Shown here: positions 48,501-60,622 of the stretch, one piece after another
Layout of the letters: every line of letters starts with the position of its first letter
Position numbering within the stretch: position 1 is the first letter of the stretch
Assembly: GCF_003597395.2 (NCBI RefSeq)
Contig: NC_133774.1
Coordinates: 35,337,814-35,401,813, forward strand
Origin: Chelonoidis abingdonii
Taxonomy: Eukaryota; Chordata; Testudines; Testudinidae
DNA: 64,000 nucleotides
Reading direction: 5' to 3'
Program-made: the position numbers and the translations under genes
Notes under the pieces: model-generated
Told to the model about the DNA's origin: nothing
The model's input: the letters and a program-made list of their open reading frames with translations, nothing else
The model's database searches: none

Positions 48501-48823
48501 TAAACATGACTCTGAAGGTCATGAAATTCTTACCTTACATGTAGAATAAATTTAAAAATGTATACATCTACATCAGAGAAAACAGGAAACAGATGTGTTG
48601 TGACATGGAGAATGATAATAGAACTATTCTGCTAGCAGATGAGATTGACAAAGCAGACAGTAAAATGTTCATTTCAATTTAAAGTCGAGCAGTGTCACGG
48701 CAAAGCAAAGGTGAGATTTCCTCAAGTCATCTGACATGAGTAAAACAGAGAGGTTTACTAAAAAATAATGTGAGCTGTGTAAAGAGAGATTACTGCATTT
48801 AGCAATGGAGAACTTGATACTTA
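45507..48823. other. Unassigned stretch, C/T-rich in 45990-46460
   Basis: The + strand of 45990-46460 is strongly pyrimidine-rich and supports a 194-residue open frame (45879-46463). No domain, signal or repeat structure was recognised, and neighbouring frames on both strands are similarly open, so coding is doubted. The rest is AT-rich. Confidence 0.4.
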
Positions 48824-48990
48824 TAAGAACATAAGAATGGCCATTCTGGGTCAGACCAAAGATGTAGCTAGCCCAGTAGCCTGTCTTCCAACGGTGGCCA
48901 CTGCCAGGTGCCCCAGAGGGAATGAACAGAGCAGGTAATCATTAAGTGATTCATTCCCAGCTTCTGGCAAACAGAGGCTAGGGACAGTAT
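48824..48990 (-). mobile_element. CR1 3'-end fragment
   Basis: 'agaacataagaatggccatt', 'ctgggtcagaccaaag', 'ggtggccactgccaggtgcc', 'agcttctggcaaacagaggc'. Antisense CR1 3' end, about 165 bp. Confidence 0.92.
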
Positions 48991-50362
48991 CATTATATAT
49001 AAAATGAATTTAAAAAACTACAGCAGTGTATACAAAAGTACTTTGGATTAAAGTCATTAATGCCAACAATTTCCTTAGAAGTATATATTTCAGAGAGTGC
49101 AGTCAAGTGTGTCCCACAATGCAGCTGGAATCTGGGTCATGATTGGAGGATCCTGAAATTTCTATAAAAATTAGAGATGCTTTGGGGTATTATGTACAGA
49201 TTTTTGAGGGATTGCACCGAAATTCTAAACATAAATCATTCCAAGTCTGCTGGGTTCCTTGAGCATAAACATTGAAAAATCTAACCCAGACTTTCCATAA
49301 TGTAAAAAAGGTATTCAAAAACTTGAGGAGAGCTGGCAAACAGGGAAGTCTCACACAAACTGAATTAGTCATAGATGAAATGAGGTGATCTAACTCTGCC
49401 AGTTATTAAACTTAATATTATTTCACCCCATGCGAGACATTGTAATATGGTTTCCAAATGCTCTGTACAATTACTATCACCTGGTTATTAACTGTATGAA
49501 TCCATTGCTCCATGCTGCAACTTTTCTATTAACCCTTTTTAATCTGTTTTTAAAAAATTCATTTTTAGCTCCTCATAGGCCACCCTCAAAAGAGTATATT
49601 CAGAATCAAAATCCTTCCTCTGCTAATCACTTAACTGTCCATTTGGGAATAGCAGTCTTCTAAATCTAACCAACCAACCCACCCATGATGTCCATAGTAG
49701 CTCATGATCTGAGCTGCTCCCAAGTTAAGGTGAAATCTAAGGCATCTATTTTTCATCTGGATAAATATAGTGATTTTATTGAGTCAGTGGTAGCCATTAC
49801 CGCCTAATTTAAGTTTGGGTCTGAAGCTGACAATCAAGGTCTCTAAAGGTTTCCATGTTTGACAGAGAACAAGTTCTATACATGGTTGTTGTTGTAATAG
49901 TTGATATAAGGACAGATAAGTCTATGAATATAAATATGGAAAGAAAATTGTGTAGGATATACCAAGAGGTCAAATACATACCTTATCATTGCCCACTCTG
50001 AGACAAAACATTAGCTAGATACTTCTGGACTTCAAGCTCTGCTCAACTAAATTAATAGACTCTGCAAACTAACTAACGGAGATGTCAACATTCTGGTCCC
50101 CCTTCAAAAAATATCCCCCCATGTTTTGTGTGAAGTCTACACCTGTACTATTCAAGCTCTAAACTTCAACACACTGCCAGACAAACTGTACCTCTTAGAG
50201 TCCATGAAAATTACTCTTTAAAACAGCTCTCTCTTGTATCCCTGAAAGGCCAAGATCCTCCCTGTAACTAACTAAAAACAGGACATCTTCTACATAAATG
50301 CTGAAATCACCCCGAAGAAACAATCTAGTCTCATTCTCTCTTATGAGTTTCTACAAGATATA
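48991..50362. other. Unassigned AT-rich stretch
   Basis: No feature recognised. Confidence 0.5.
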
Positions 50363-50370
50363 TCATAGCC

Positions 50371-51048
50371 CAGTGGTTCTCAAACTTTTATTTTCCGCAG
50401 ACTACTTGACAATTGCTGAGGGTCTCAGTGGACCACTTAAAGATCTTTCCAAATGTTGTTTGTACCGTTAGCTAACTATTGTAAAGCACTTTGGATAAAA
50501 GCGCTATATAAAAAAAGCTTAATATACTTTTTTTTGTTCTATAAATAAAAGCACACAACTCATTATTTTCTTATCAGCAGTCTTACCTTTCTAATGCAAT
50601 GGATGTGCCCCTTCTCCTCCGCTGCGGCAGCCCCCGAACTGGGGCTGGGAAGGAGGACGGTCTCTCCCTCTTTCCCCCACCATGGCAACCCCTGAGCTGG
50701 GGCTGGGAAGGAGGGCTGTCTCTCCCTTCCAACCGCAGCCCTGGGGAACTGGGGAAAGTCATCTCTCTCTCTGGCCGCCGCAGCCTTGCACATCTTAAAT
50801 TCCCCCCACCTCCTCTTCTCACCCCACTCCCCCTCCCACCTACTGCCTATTCCCCCCAAGGCCACCATTTCACCTTACATGTGCATCTTCTCCAGGGTCC
50901 AGGAGCCTGGAGCCATGCCAACACGAGTCCACTAATTAGGTGGGTGGCCCTTCGTTCTCTTATGTGCAGCCACCCAGGCACACACCTTAGAGGGAACTAT
51001 CCGTGGACCACCTGAATGGAGCTCACGGACCCAGCTTGAGAACCTCTG
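50371..51048. mobile_element. hAT MITE (678 bp) with near-perfect TSD
   Basis: Ends CAGTGGTTCTCAAAC and TTGAGAACCTCTG are inverted repeats. Flanks TCATAGCC (50363-50370) and CCATAGCC (51049-51056) match at 7 of 8. Contains 'taaagcactttggataaaag' plus 'cgctatataaa' near 50480-50512, a motif also typical of old LINE/SINE tails. Also contains two direct repeats of about 70 bp (around 50635 and 50690, 'gagctggggctgggaaggag'). No transposase; frames are artefacts. Confidence 0.82.
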
Positions 51049-52481
51049 CCATAGCCAATATGTATCAGTATAAATACCTCCTCTCTGTTTCTGCTTATCC
51101 ACTTTCCCTTTTTCATAGAATCATAGAAAAGCAGAGCTGGAAGGAATCTCATGAAGTCATCCAGCCCATGGACTGAGGCAGGACCAAATAAACCCACACC
51201 ATCCCTGACAAGTATATCTCCCACCTGTTCTTTAAAAACCTCCAACAATGGGGAATCCAAAATCTCCCTTGGAAACCTATTCCAGACTTTAACTACCCTT
51301 ATAGTTAAAATATTTCTTAGTATCTAACCTTAAAATTTCCCTTGCTTCATTCCTTCTTGTTCTGCCTTCCATGGACACGGAGAACAATTGAGCAAAGTCC
51401 TCTTTTTAACAATCGTTAATAAGTTTTCGGATATAACAGGTCCCTTCCTCAGTCTTCTTTTCTCAAGACTAAATATGCCCAATTTTTTAACCTTTCCTGA
51501 TAGGTCGGGTTTTCTAAACCGCTTATCATTTTTGTTGCCCTCCCCTGGACTCTCTCCAATTTGTCCACAATTTTCCTAAAGAGTGGTGCCCAGAATGGTC
51601 TCACCAGTGCTCAGTAGAACAGGACAATTACTTTCTTTGTCTTACATACAACACTCCTGTTAATATACCTCAGAATATTAGCCTTTTTCACAACTGCATC
51701 ACACTTTTGACTCATTCATTGCCACTATAATCTTCAGATCCTTTTCAGCACTACTACAACCGTCAGTTATTCCATTTTGTAGTTGTGTAAAGTACTTCGC
51801 TCAGAAAGAAATATCAAATGCACATCTCTCTATTGAATTTCATCTTGTTGATTTCAGAGCAATTCTCAAATTTATCAAGATCATTTTGAATTCTAATCCT
51901 GTCCACCAAGGTGCTTGCAACCCCTCCCAGCTTGGTGTCATCTGCAAATTTTATAAGCACCACTTTCCACTCAATGTCATTAATAAGAACATTGACTAGT
52001 ACCAGACCCAGGACTGACCCCTTGAGGACCCACAAGATATACCATCCCAGTTTGATAGAGAACCATTGATAACTTGTCTTTGAGTACAGTCTTTCAACCA
52101 TTTGTGCACTCACAGTAATTTCATCTACACCACATTTGCTTATGAGAATCTCACGTGCGACTGTCAAAATCACTACTAAAAACCAAGATGTATCACGTCT
52201 ACTGCTTCCCTGCTTCATTAGACCAGTGACCCTATTTAAAAAGGAAATCATGTTGGTGTGGCATGATTTGTTCTTGACACATCCATGCTGGCTATTTCTT
52301 ATAGCTCTATTATCCTCTAGGTGCTTATAAACTGACTGTTTAATAATTTGTTCTCTATATTATATATATGTTTTCCAGTGCTATATTCGCCCTTCTCCAG
52401 TCCTCTGGAACCTCACCTTTTCTCCCCCAGAGTTCTCAAAAAAAAAAATCACTAATGATTACGAGATAGCTTCTGCTAGTT

Positions 52482-53115
52482 CAGGGTGGGCAAACTTTTT
52501 TGTATGGAGGGCCTGGCCCCCCCCTCTTATCGCCCCCCCCCCGGGACCCCTACCCCATCTACACACCCTCACTCCCTGTCTCCTGACTGCCCCCGCGGGC
52601 CCACCGCCCCATCCAACCTCGCTCCATCCTGATAGCCTTCCCGGACGTCCCCGCTCATCCAACCACTCCTTTACCTGTCTCGACTGCCCAGCCGCCGCAT
52701 CCAACCTCCCCTCCTTCCTGACTGCCCCCCGACCCCGCCCCATTTAAACGCTTCCCCCACTGGCCCCGCACCACCAGTACCCCACCACCCCAAACTCCTC
52801 TGCCCTCTATCCAACCCCACTGCACCCCCCACTCCCTGCTCCCTTATCGCACTGCCTGGAGCACCAGTGGCTGGCGGCACTTCAGCTGGACCACGCTGCC
52901 GCCTCTGCCACCACACAGCACAGAGTACCGGGTCAGGCCAGGCTCTGCAGCCCCGCCACCCAGAGCATTGCGCCGGTGGCAGAGCAAGCAAGCTGAGGCT
53001 GCAGGGGAGGGGGGACAGCAGGGAAGGGTCTGGGGGACAGCCTCCCAGGCCAGGAGCTTGGGGGAGAGGCCTGAGGGCCGGATGTGGCCCATGGGCCATA
53101 GTTTGCCCACCCCTG
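52482..53115. mobile_element. hAT MITE with perfect 8-bp TSD inside CR1
   Basis: A 634-bp element with ends CAGGGTGGGCAAAC and GTTTGCCCACCCCTG, flanked by identical TGCTAGTT at 52474-52481 and 53116-53123. The interior is highly C-rich with multiple C-runs. Frames on both strands inside it are composition artefacts. Confidence 0.9.
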
Positions 53116-53332
53116 TGCTAGTTCCTTTAGTATCCAAGGATGAATTTCCACAGGCTCTGCCAACTTTAATGCATTTATTTCTTCTAAATGTTCTTTCCCT
53201 TCTCTGAGTTGTATTCTGTCCCTCTTGCTGGTAATATTAATTATGTTATGCATCTGATCACAATTAACCTTTGGAGCAAAGATTGAAGCAAAATAGGCAT
53301 TAAACAGCTCTAAATATTCTTTAACCTGTTCT

Positions 53333-53378
53333 CTCCTCTACCTCCGTCCCCACTCCTCTACCTCCGTCCCCACTCCTC
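53333..53378. repeat. 20-bp tandem duplication
   Basis: The unit TCCTCTACCTCCGTCCCCAC occurs twice in tandem at the distal edge of the CR1. Confidence 0.9.
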
Positions 53379-53400
53379 TTTTTCCCCTAGTATTTTATAG

Positions 53401-54898
53401 TTTTTCAGGTTCCCATCAAATAGGACTAAAAAAAAACAGTCACTGTAGTACATAACTACCTTGTATACTACATTAGTCTCAGTTTCCTTTTGCTTATGTA
53501 CATAAGATATTTACCTTTGAGTAACTTGCAAGTAGATTGTTAAAGAACTGCTTTGTAAAGACTGAAATTCCCCATGAAAATAGGTCAAGTCCTGATTTTC
53601 TATTCAACTGTCATCCTCATTTAAAAGACTTTGGATTTTAATATACATTCATATTTCACTATGTAAAAAAAAAAATCTATAGATCATCAAAACAATCTTT
53701 AGATAACAATATGCTGGGGACATATTTTCTCTAAATAATGTTTTTAAAAGCCTAAAAAATCTGTTTAAATACTCACAAGGGAGACACTAGCATGAACAAA
53801 AGCATGAAGGGCCACTACTCGTCTAAGGAAGCCTCCATTTCCCTTCTTCCTTCCTCCCGCTCGCTGCCTTTCCCTCACTCCATTTCTCCTCCCCAATTCA
53901 GCACAAGGCCAATAGACCAGACAATTGAAGTTCTATATGTTGTCTTAATTTATCACCCTCCTGCAGCTGTAGGATTTCATCAGGCCTTTTGATTGGCCAG
54001 GCTGCCATGGGCAGCTATGTACATCATGTCACGTGCTGACTATTAATGAATGCTGAGGGACCACAAAGCCTCATTTCAGAATGCCATGACACTGATCAAA
54101 CTCCACTGTACTCCGGATATGCTGAAAAATCCAGCCCCTAAAATAGGCCCACTTCAAGTCCAGCATTCTGGCTACTCTAAACAGGAAAGATTAGGATTTT
54201 CCATGCTACTTCCTGTACATTTTTGTCTCTTTTCTCCCCTGTAGCAGCTTTAACGTGGTGCTTTAAAAACAGCCTAGAGGATGGACATGTGGCACAAACT
54301 GCTATGGCATAAGTCACCTAACATGTGGTGCTGCAGACTGCCAAGGTCTGCATACAGACTAATGATTATTGTTAAGCTCTTAAAGGCCTGGGCAGAGAAA
54401 CAGAGAACACTGGATGCTCTGCTGTCTCCATGACACATCTCAGTCAATTTAATTACATACAAAACACCTCAATTCCCTAACTTCCTTAGCTGAACTTTAT
54501 AGAATGTAATATGTTGGCTTGTGCCAGCTGACCTATAATATATCATAAATGCTTACTCAGGTTTGCAGTGGTGAAGAGGGAATTTCATGACAACTCTAGG
54601 GGAGGCAAAGGGCCTAAGCCACCAATTTCCAATAAATAATAATAAGCTTCTGCTGGCTGTAAATGATTGTTAGATTGGGATGCCTATAAGATCACACAGC
54701 TGGTGTTAGGTGAGGGTTCCTGCTAAATAGTGATGTGGACTTGGCAAGTTGAGAGTTGCTGACAGGTCGAGGAGTGTGCCACTCCCCTCACAAAACACAT
54801 AGAACTAATCTCCAAGTGAATCAAGTGGTGGAGCAGCCACCCAAGCAGCAAAGCATAGTGTAGACAGTGAGGTAGAAGGAAGGCAAAAGAGCAGCAGT
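53401..54898. other. Unassigned stretch
   Basis: No feature recognised. Confidence 0.5.
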
Positions 54899-55060
54899 TT
54901 TGCCAACTCTTAATTTTATTGCAAGTCTCACAATAATTAGTGTTTTTCTTAAAGCCCTGGAGTCATGCGATCACCTGAGGCTCTCAGCTTACATTTATTT
55001 TAAATGAAATTTCTAGCCCTCATAGTTGCAAAGAAAGGCCTGAAAAATACTCCCGGTTTT
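54899..55060. repeat. Unclassified dispersed repeat
   Basis: 'tattgcaagtctcacaataa', 'cttaaagccctggagtcatg' and 'gcaaagaaaggcctgaaaaa' look like a dispersed sauropsid repeat that I recognise but cannot classify. There is only one copy in the window. Confidence 0.35.
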
Positions 55061-55746
55061 TTGGGACTTGACAATACTGGAGTTATGAGATGGAATAAAT
55101 AGAGTGAAGATGAAACTAGCAGCAGCTTGGAGGAAACAAAGTTGTCCCCACAGTCCACAGTATTGTATTGATGGGTGTTTATTTCTCAAACTGTGGGAGC
55201 AAGCCAGTGTGTACTCTCACCTAACCCCCTACTGGCCCCAACCCTCCAGCCGAGCAACACTGAGCTAACAGACCAGCTGCTTGCTAACTTATCTGGTAGA
55301 CAGAACTCAAATACACAAACAGACCTGAAATTCTAACTGTGCTAAGACTGATGCTAGGTTGTTGGTTTGTTTGTTTGTTTTTTTAAATGATTTTGCTTAG
55401 GATGCTCATTCTGTCTTTAATCATCCATCTAAAACAGGTTTAGTGGAAAAACAATTCCTCAGACTAATTAATGATCACTAGTAAAATCTGAATACCTACT
55501 TTAACAGTCATGTTTAAGAAAAAACCCAGCCCAAACTTTGTCAGCCACCAAAAAAGTTTTACTTGATAACTTCCTCATTTACGAAGTTCCAGTAGTACCA
55601 GACATGAGTGAGCAGCCTCATACACAAATCAATCTTAGTCTGTTGTATATTTTTAGACTAATGGGTACACAATTCACCACTGTTTATATACAATATTACA
55701 CACAAAAAACTAACGTGAAAAACACATTAAAGTTGCAAAATCGAAC
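55061..55746. other. Unassigned; short GTTT run near 55365
   Basis: 'ggtttgtttgtttgttttt' is a small simple repeat. Otherwise nothing recognised. Confidence 0.45.
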
Positions 55747-55754
55747 ACTCCAAA

Positions 55755-55991
55755 CAGGGCTAGCTCGAGCATTTTTGCCGCCTCAAGCGGCAGGAAAAAA
55801 AAAAAAAGCCGCGATAGGCACTTCTACCGCTACCGCTTCATTCTTTGGCAGCAATTCGGCGGCAGGTCGTTCTCTCAACAGGGACTAAGGGACCCACCGC
55901 CAAATTGCCGCCGAAGAGCCAGACGTGCCGCCTCTTTCCATTGGCCACCCCAAGCACCTGCTTGCTGCGCTAGCGCCTGGAGCCAGCCATC
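55755..55991. mobile_element. hAT MITE with perfect 8-bp TSD
   Basis: A 237-bp element from CAGGGCTAGCTCGAGC to GGAGCCAGCCATC, flanked by identical ACTCCAAA at 55747-55754 and 55992-55999. The terminal repeats are imperfect (GGGCTAGCTC against GGCTGGCTCC). Interior with A-run and 'ccgccaaattgccgccgaag'. Confidence 0.78.
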
Positions 55992-55999
55992 ACTCCAAA

Positions 56000-56299
56000 G
56001 TTGGGAAATGCCAGAATGAAGGCTGATGCATGTGCACATGTATTATGATTCAGTTATGTCATCACTCATCAGATACTATTATTTCCTCAGTACCTCTGCC
56101 TCAGTCAGTGCACAGGATGGATGGAGCTCACTTAAAATAAAATATTGAATAGCTGCTCATTATCTTCATTGTTCAATATGCAGCCCCAGGCCTTATTTAC
56201 TGCATGTTATTCAAACCCTGGTCTGAAGACAGAAAAATTAGTTTCCCGAAGGGGTTTGCTATGGCACACATTAATGTTTCTAAGCACTGAGATACTCTG
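56000..56299. other. Unassigned
   Basis: No feature recognised. Confidence 0.45.
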
Positions 56300-56380
56300 T
56301 TTTCACAATACTCCAATGAGATGTGGGGGTATTATCCTCATTTGACAGATAGGAAACTGAGGCACAGGGTCACAGTCCTC
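56300..56380 (-). repeat. MIR-like SINE core
   Basis: 'ggtattatcctcatttgaca' followed by 'gataggaaactgaggcacag' is the reversed core of MIR-type SINEs. The tRNA-like head is absent. Confidence 0.55.
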
Positions 56381-56780
56381 TGATTTCTCATCCCAAACAT
56401 GTCCCCCTCTAATCAGTCCCAAATTGTGCAGTCTCTTTTCATATGGAAATCTTTCCATGCATCTAAAAATTGTCATCCTTCTCTATACCTCTTCTACCAT
56501 ATCTTACATATTTTGGGATGCAGTGACAAGTACACTGTGTACCGTTCCTTTATATAACGGCATGGTATTTTACATCCCATTCTTTACACGTACAAGCCTT
56601 CTGGTTTTTGTTGCATGGTAACAAGTGTTTTAGTGAATTTTTCCACAGCGACAACCAGATCCTTCTCTTGAGCAGTTATAGTTGCCTTAGAGCACAACAA
56701 TGTGTCTAAGAAGTTTGGTATTATTCCTTTCAAATGCATTAGCTTGAATTTTTCAATTTATTTCATTTTATAAAACTGAA
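56381..56780 (-). mobile_element. Diverged CR1 fragment
   Basis: Antisense CR1 blocks in order: 'cttttcatatggaaatcttt', 'gtcatccttctctatacctc', 'tttatataacggcatggtat', 'ccagatccttctcttgagca', 'gcattagcttgaatttttca'. Old and truncated at both ends. Confidence 0.65.
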
Positions 56781-59564
56781 GAATTCAGGCCTATATTTGT
56801 ACTCATCCTATTCCATATGCATTAATGCTGTCAACAAGTATGCAGATCATGGAGCTGTAATTTCTATGCAAGATTCAGATTTCTACTTTAGTAACCACTG
56901 AATCTGCAGTTCTCTTCAACACCAACCCGGCCAATTTCAGGCTTCCTTTAATTTTCTAAATTCAATTGGTATTAGACAATCTTTTAGGATGCAGTTATGC
57001 TCAACTAATTTGATTACCCATACCCAATGCAAATCAGACTGTTTTTATAAGACTGAAATCAGTGAATGCCTAACCCTTTTACTGAACTGGATTATAGTTT
57101 ATAAATATTTTATCAATAGCATACTTTAAATAAAAAAAAAATAAAAAAAGACGTGGCTGAAGTTCTAAAATGTCTGTGCTTTAGTGTATGAGGAAAGCCA
57201 CAACAGCATTATTTTCATATGGTTTAATTTTGACAGCTAGACTCCCTCTTGCAAGAGAACTGAAAATATTAAATTTTATTTAAAAAACATACACTGCATT
57301 CACCTTAGGATCATTTTAGAATCTTTGGACAAGGCTTGAAGGAATAAACTAACATCTACTAACCATATGCTAACTTGAAAAGTTGGGATATGGGAGAACC
57401 ATACAATACGCATGGTCTTGAGGCAATACCCTGGTGACATCTACAATTCCAATCCAAGTTGGTGGGAAGGAGATGATGGCTAGTTAGTGTTGATCAAGTA
57501 GTTAAAAACGTCACTTAATACTTTCACAAATAAATTAAGAAGTTTATGCTGCTGTTTGTAAGGTCTGACAACCAGTCTATTAATGACAACATTCATTAAT
57601 CCCTAAATAGTTTCCTGAATTTAGCATGCATGACCGTTTGACTGAAAAATTATATTGCAAGTGTGTTAAATTGTTTGACAGTGATCTATTATTTTCTTAA
57701 GAAGCATGTCATCCTACCAGGCTAATACCATGAAAAATATGCATCTTAGGTGACCAATTATGAACCATGAACAGCAAAATAATCCAAGTGAACAATGAGC
57801 AACCAATCAATAGGATGAAACATGTCAAACTACTTAGACAAAAACATTAGCAGAAACCATAACTGGTTCAAAGCAGAAAAAGAGGGCAAGTTTTGTGGCA
57901 TTATGCATTTGTCATAAGTAACCTGACCAGTGATGGTGATATGTTTCCTAAAATGGGGCAGTCATCCCAGGATGCCATTCAAAGGTTCAGTCTTTTGTAG
58001 GTTCTGGCTAGTAGATGTTAGATTAACAACCTTCTGAGCCACGGAGAAGCAGCTTTCTTCCCCCACAATAGCTTCCTTGCAAGAGAGCGGAGGTTCGCCT
58101 GGGTGAAAGAAGGCATCATACTGCTACATCTTATGTTCCCCCAGTCTTTTTTTTGCGGGGGGGGGGGGACAGGGGACGGATGGACAAACGACATTCCTTC
58201 AATCACAGTGAATAGCTTTAGTTGCAGTCTCTACTGCAACTCATAGCTTTAGCAAAACAGCAACATCACTGGAGACCTCTGTTTGAAGAGTGAGAAAAAC
58301 AGTTCTGTATTGGTTCACATTTAGAAAGTTTTCTTCACATCTGTAAGGGCTAAAAATATCTCCCCTCACAACCATACCACCCCCCAAATGAAGGATTAAA
58401 TTCCTCAGAAATCAATGGCTTAGATGCCACGAGGAAAAAAAGAGTTCCTATGAGAGGATCATCATGGAATGGCTCTCCTGATTGAAAAGGCCTAGAAGAA
58501 GGAAGCTTGAAGAGATGGGAGAGGACAGACCCTTGGCAAAAGGTTAAGTTGTTCACTGAGTAAGAGACAGCTTGTGAGACCTGCATTGATGGAATAAACA
58601 TTGAGATGGGCAGTGAAAGTAGGGGAAGGAAATTGTCTGGGACAAGAGAAGCAGTGTAGGTGTAAAGCCTGATGTGTGAACCCGCTCCTTTTAAGGATCC
58701 CAGGCCAGAGCTTTCAGAGAGGACTGAAGGAAACTTCCTTCACTTTCCTGTCTCAGGGAACAAGGGAAATACCAGGGTGAACCATGGGCAAAATACTGTT
58801 TAACCTGGGAAGAGGACTATTTTCTTTCCATTTGGACATTTCCATCAGCTCAGAAGTGGAGGACTTTATGGTTTGGCTGCAGGATACAGCCACATTAAAT
58901 CAGTCAGCCAGACAAGAAACTGGCCATATCTAACACAGGGCCAGAGAATCAATTTCATTACACTCACCTACCAAAAAAAATTGATTTGCAAGATTGAAAA
59001 AAAGAGCAGTGAGGGAGAAGGGCCAGGCTGAATTCTAAGGAAGGAGTTCCACCCCTCACATGATCATCACCTCATCCTGACTAACTGCAGAATTGACTTC
59101 TGCTGAGGCAGCATGGTTCAAGGAAAAAGAAAAAAAATATTCAGTGAAACTAGGATTAGTGATCAGGTAAAGAGAAGAAAACCAGAGAGAAAGAATAAAC
59201 TGAAATCTACTGTACAGAAACACCATTTTGGGGTGGTGGGTAAGAAAAGAAGTAAAACAAAACCTTTCGAAGAGAAGAATGATCTTAAAGGAGAATATTC
59301 AAAGATGCATGGCGAGGGAGGGAGGGTGAAAGTCTGATGAGATATCCAGATGTAGATCCAGATGTTGCTCCTCTGGGGGCTTAATATGTAAAAACAAGTT
59401 ATTAAATAAAAGGCAGCATGAAAATATGTTCAAATACACAGTAAGTTAATTATCTCAGAAGTTTGCTGCCAATAAATGCAAATTATACCATATTAGATAT
59501 CTATCATGATGATTTCTTTTTCTCCCGTCTGTATCCATCCGCTGTCTCAACTTATACTTAGATT
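56781..59564. other. Unassigned stretch
   Basis: No coding signature or repeat family recognised; G-run near 58157-58168. Confidence 0.5.
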
Positions 59565-59690
59565 GTAAGTGCTTTGGGGCAGGGACCATCTTTTTGTTTT
59601 GTTGCATACAGCATCTAGCACCAATGATGTCCTGGTCCATGTCTAGGGCTCCTAGGTGCTACGACAATACAAATAAAGATTCATTCTGAC
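59565..59690 (+). repeat. Ancient amniote interspersed repeat, best-preserved copy
   Basis: 'gattgtaagtgctttggggc' + 'agggacc', 'tcctggtccatgtctagggc' + 'tcctaggtgctac', ending 'aatacaaataaa'. Matches the reversed copies at 10084 and 16478. LINE or SINE tail; family unnamed here. Confidence 0.65.
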
Positions 59691-59799
59691 TTCTGAAATA
59701 GATGCAACGAAATGTGATGGTTCCAACATATAGGGCTTCACAAAGCCAACTAGCAAAGGTTTGCTGGGGCTGAGTTAACTAGAGTCGGCAGGCTAGATG

Positions 59800-59925
59800 T
59801 GCAACTCTGACAGCTGCCATCTTGGCTGACACAGTAAGGACTGAACTGGGAACCTCCAGAGCTAAAAGCGTGAAATGCTACAGCTTAAGCTAAGGAGCCA
59901 CGGCTCTGTAGGTTGGCACTGTAAC
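59800..59925 (-). repeat. tRNA-related SINE-like segment
   Basis: On the minus strand, 'ttagcttaagctgtagc' (A-box-like) is followed by 'ggttcccagttcagtcc' (B-box-like). Not an intact tRNA. Function as a Pol III promoter is not shown. Confidence 0.3.
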
Positions 59926-60622
59926 AACTTATAATCTTCAACAGACTGGCATGAAGAGTTGCCTCCAACACACACTCACCCGTGGGTTACACAACCATTC
60001 AAATTCACTTGGAGCTTCACATTTGCAGAAACCTCAAAATTGCAAAACGAGCCTTTTTTTAACAGTGGAATTAAGATGAAATCAGAAAGATTCCTCCCTC
60101 CTACTCCACATAGCCCACACAGCGTGGCTATGGCTCAAACCTGCCTTCGGCAGAAAAAAAAGTCCCACATTTCCCATCTAGCATATGGTAATCACTTACC
60201 TACATAAACACTGGAAAAATCTCCCATCAATGCATTGTCAGTTGGGGTTTGTTGGTGGTGGTTTTTTTAACGTTTCAGATGATATTACACCTACCCTCAA
60301 GACCCGGTCCCAAATATCTGGCTTAAAATCCTTTCCATATTGCTCTATAGAATGCCTACATGATCAGGAGAAACTGATCAGTTATATACAGATCACTGTC
60401 AAATGCCTGAAGTTCAAATGGAAAAAATGGATAATCATTTATCTATAATCCTTTACTTTAGTAATACTCAGTTATTACTCATAGCAAAACAAAATGAACT
60501 TTTTAAGTTGACAGTATCCCTTTAAGTGTTCAAACAGATAAGGGAGAGAAAAATTTTGGATAACCAGGAGAGACCTACATAACTGGCCTTAAATGGAAAG
60601 AACTGCAAGTCTGTACCATAAG
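59926..60622. other. Unassigned stretch
   Basis: No feature recognised. Confidence 0.45.

Larger units (their letters stand above)
51113..53400 (-). mobile_element. Antisense CR1 LINE with FADD box, interrupted by a hAT MITE
   Basis: Begins 'tcatagaatcatagaaaagc', then 'ctggaaggaatctcatgaag'. Minus-strand translation at 51814-52251 keeps the RT signature LIKFADDTKLGGVAS with VLGLVLVNVLINDIEW just upstream, so the FADD catalytic residues are intact in this fragment. Frames are broken elsewhere. Interrupted by the MITE at 52482-53115, after which CR1 resumes ('tttagtatccaaggatgaat', 'cacaggctctgccaacttta'). It fades near 53400. Confidence 0.85.

Noticed and set aside
51814..52251. Functional reverse transcriptase gene
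   Set aside because: FADD is intact but the frame is a truncated CR1 fragment with breaks on both sides.
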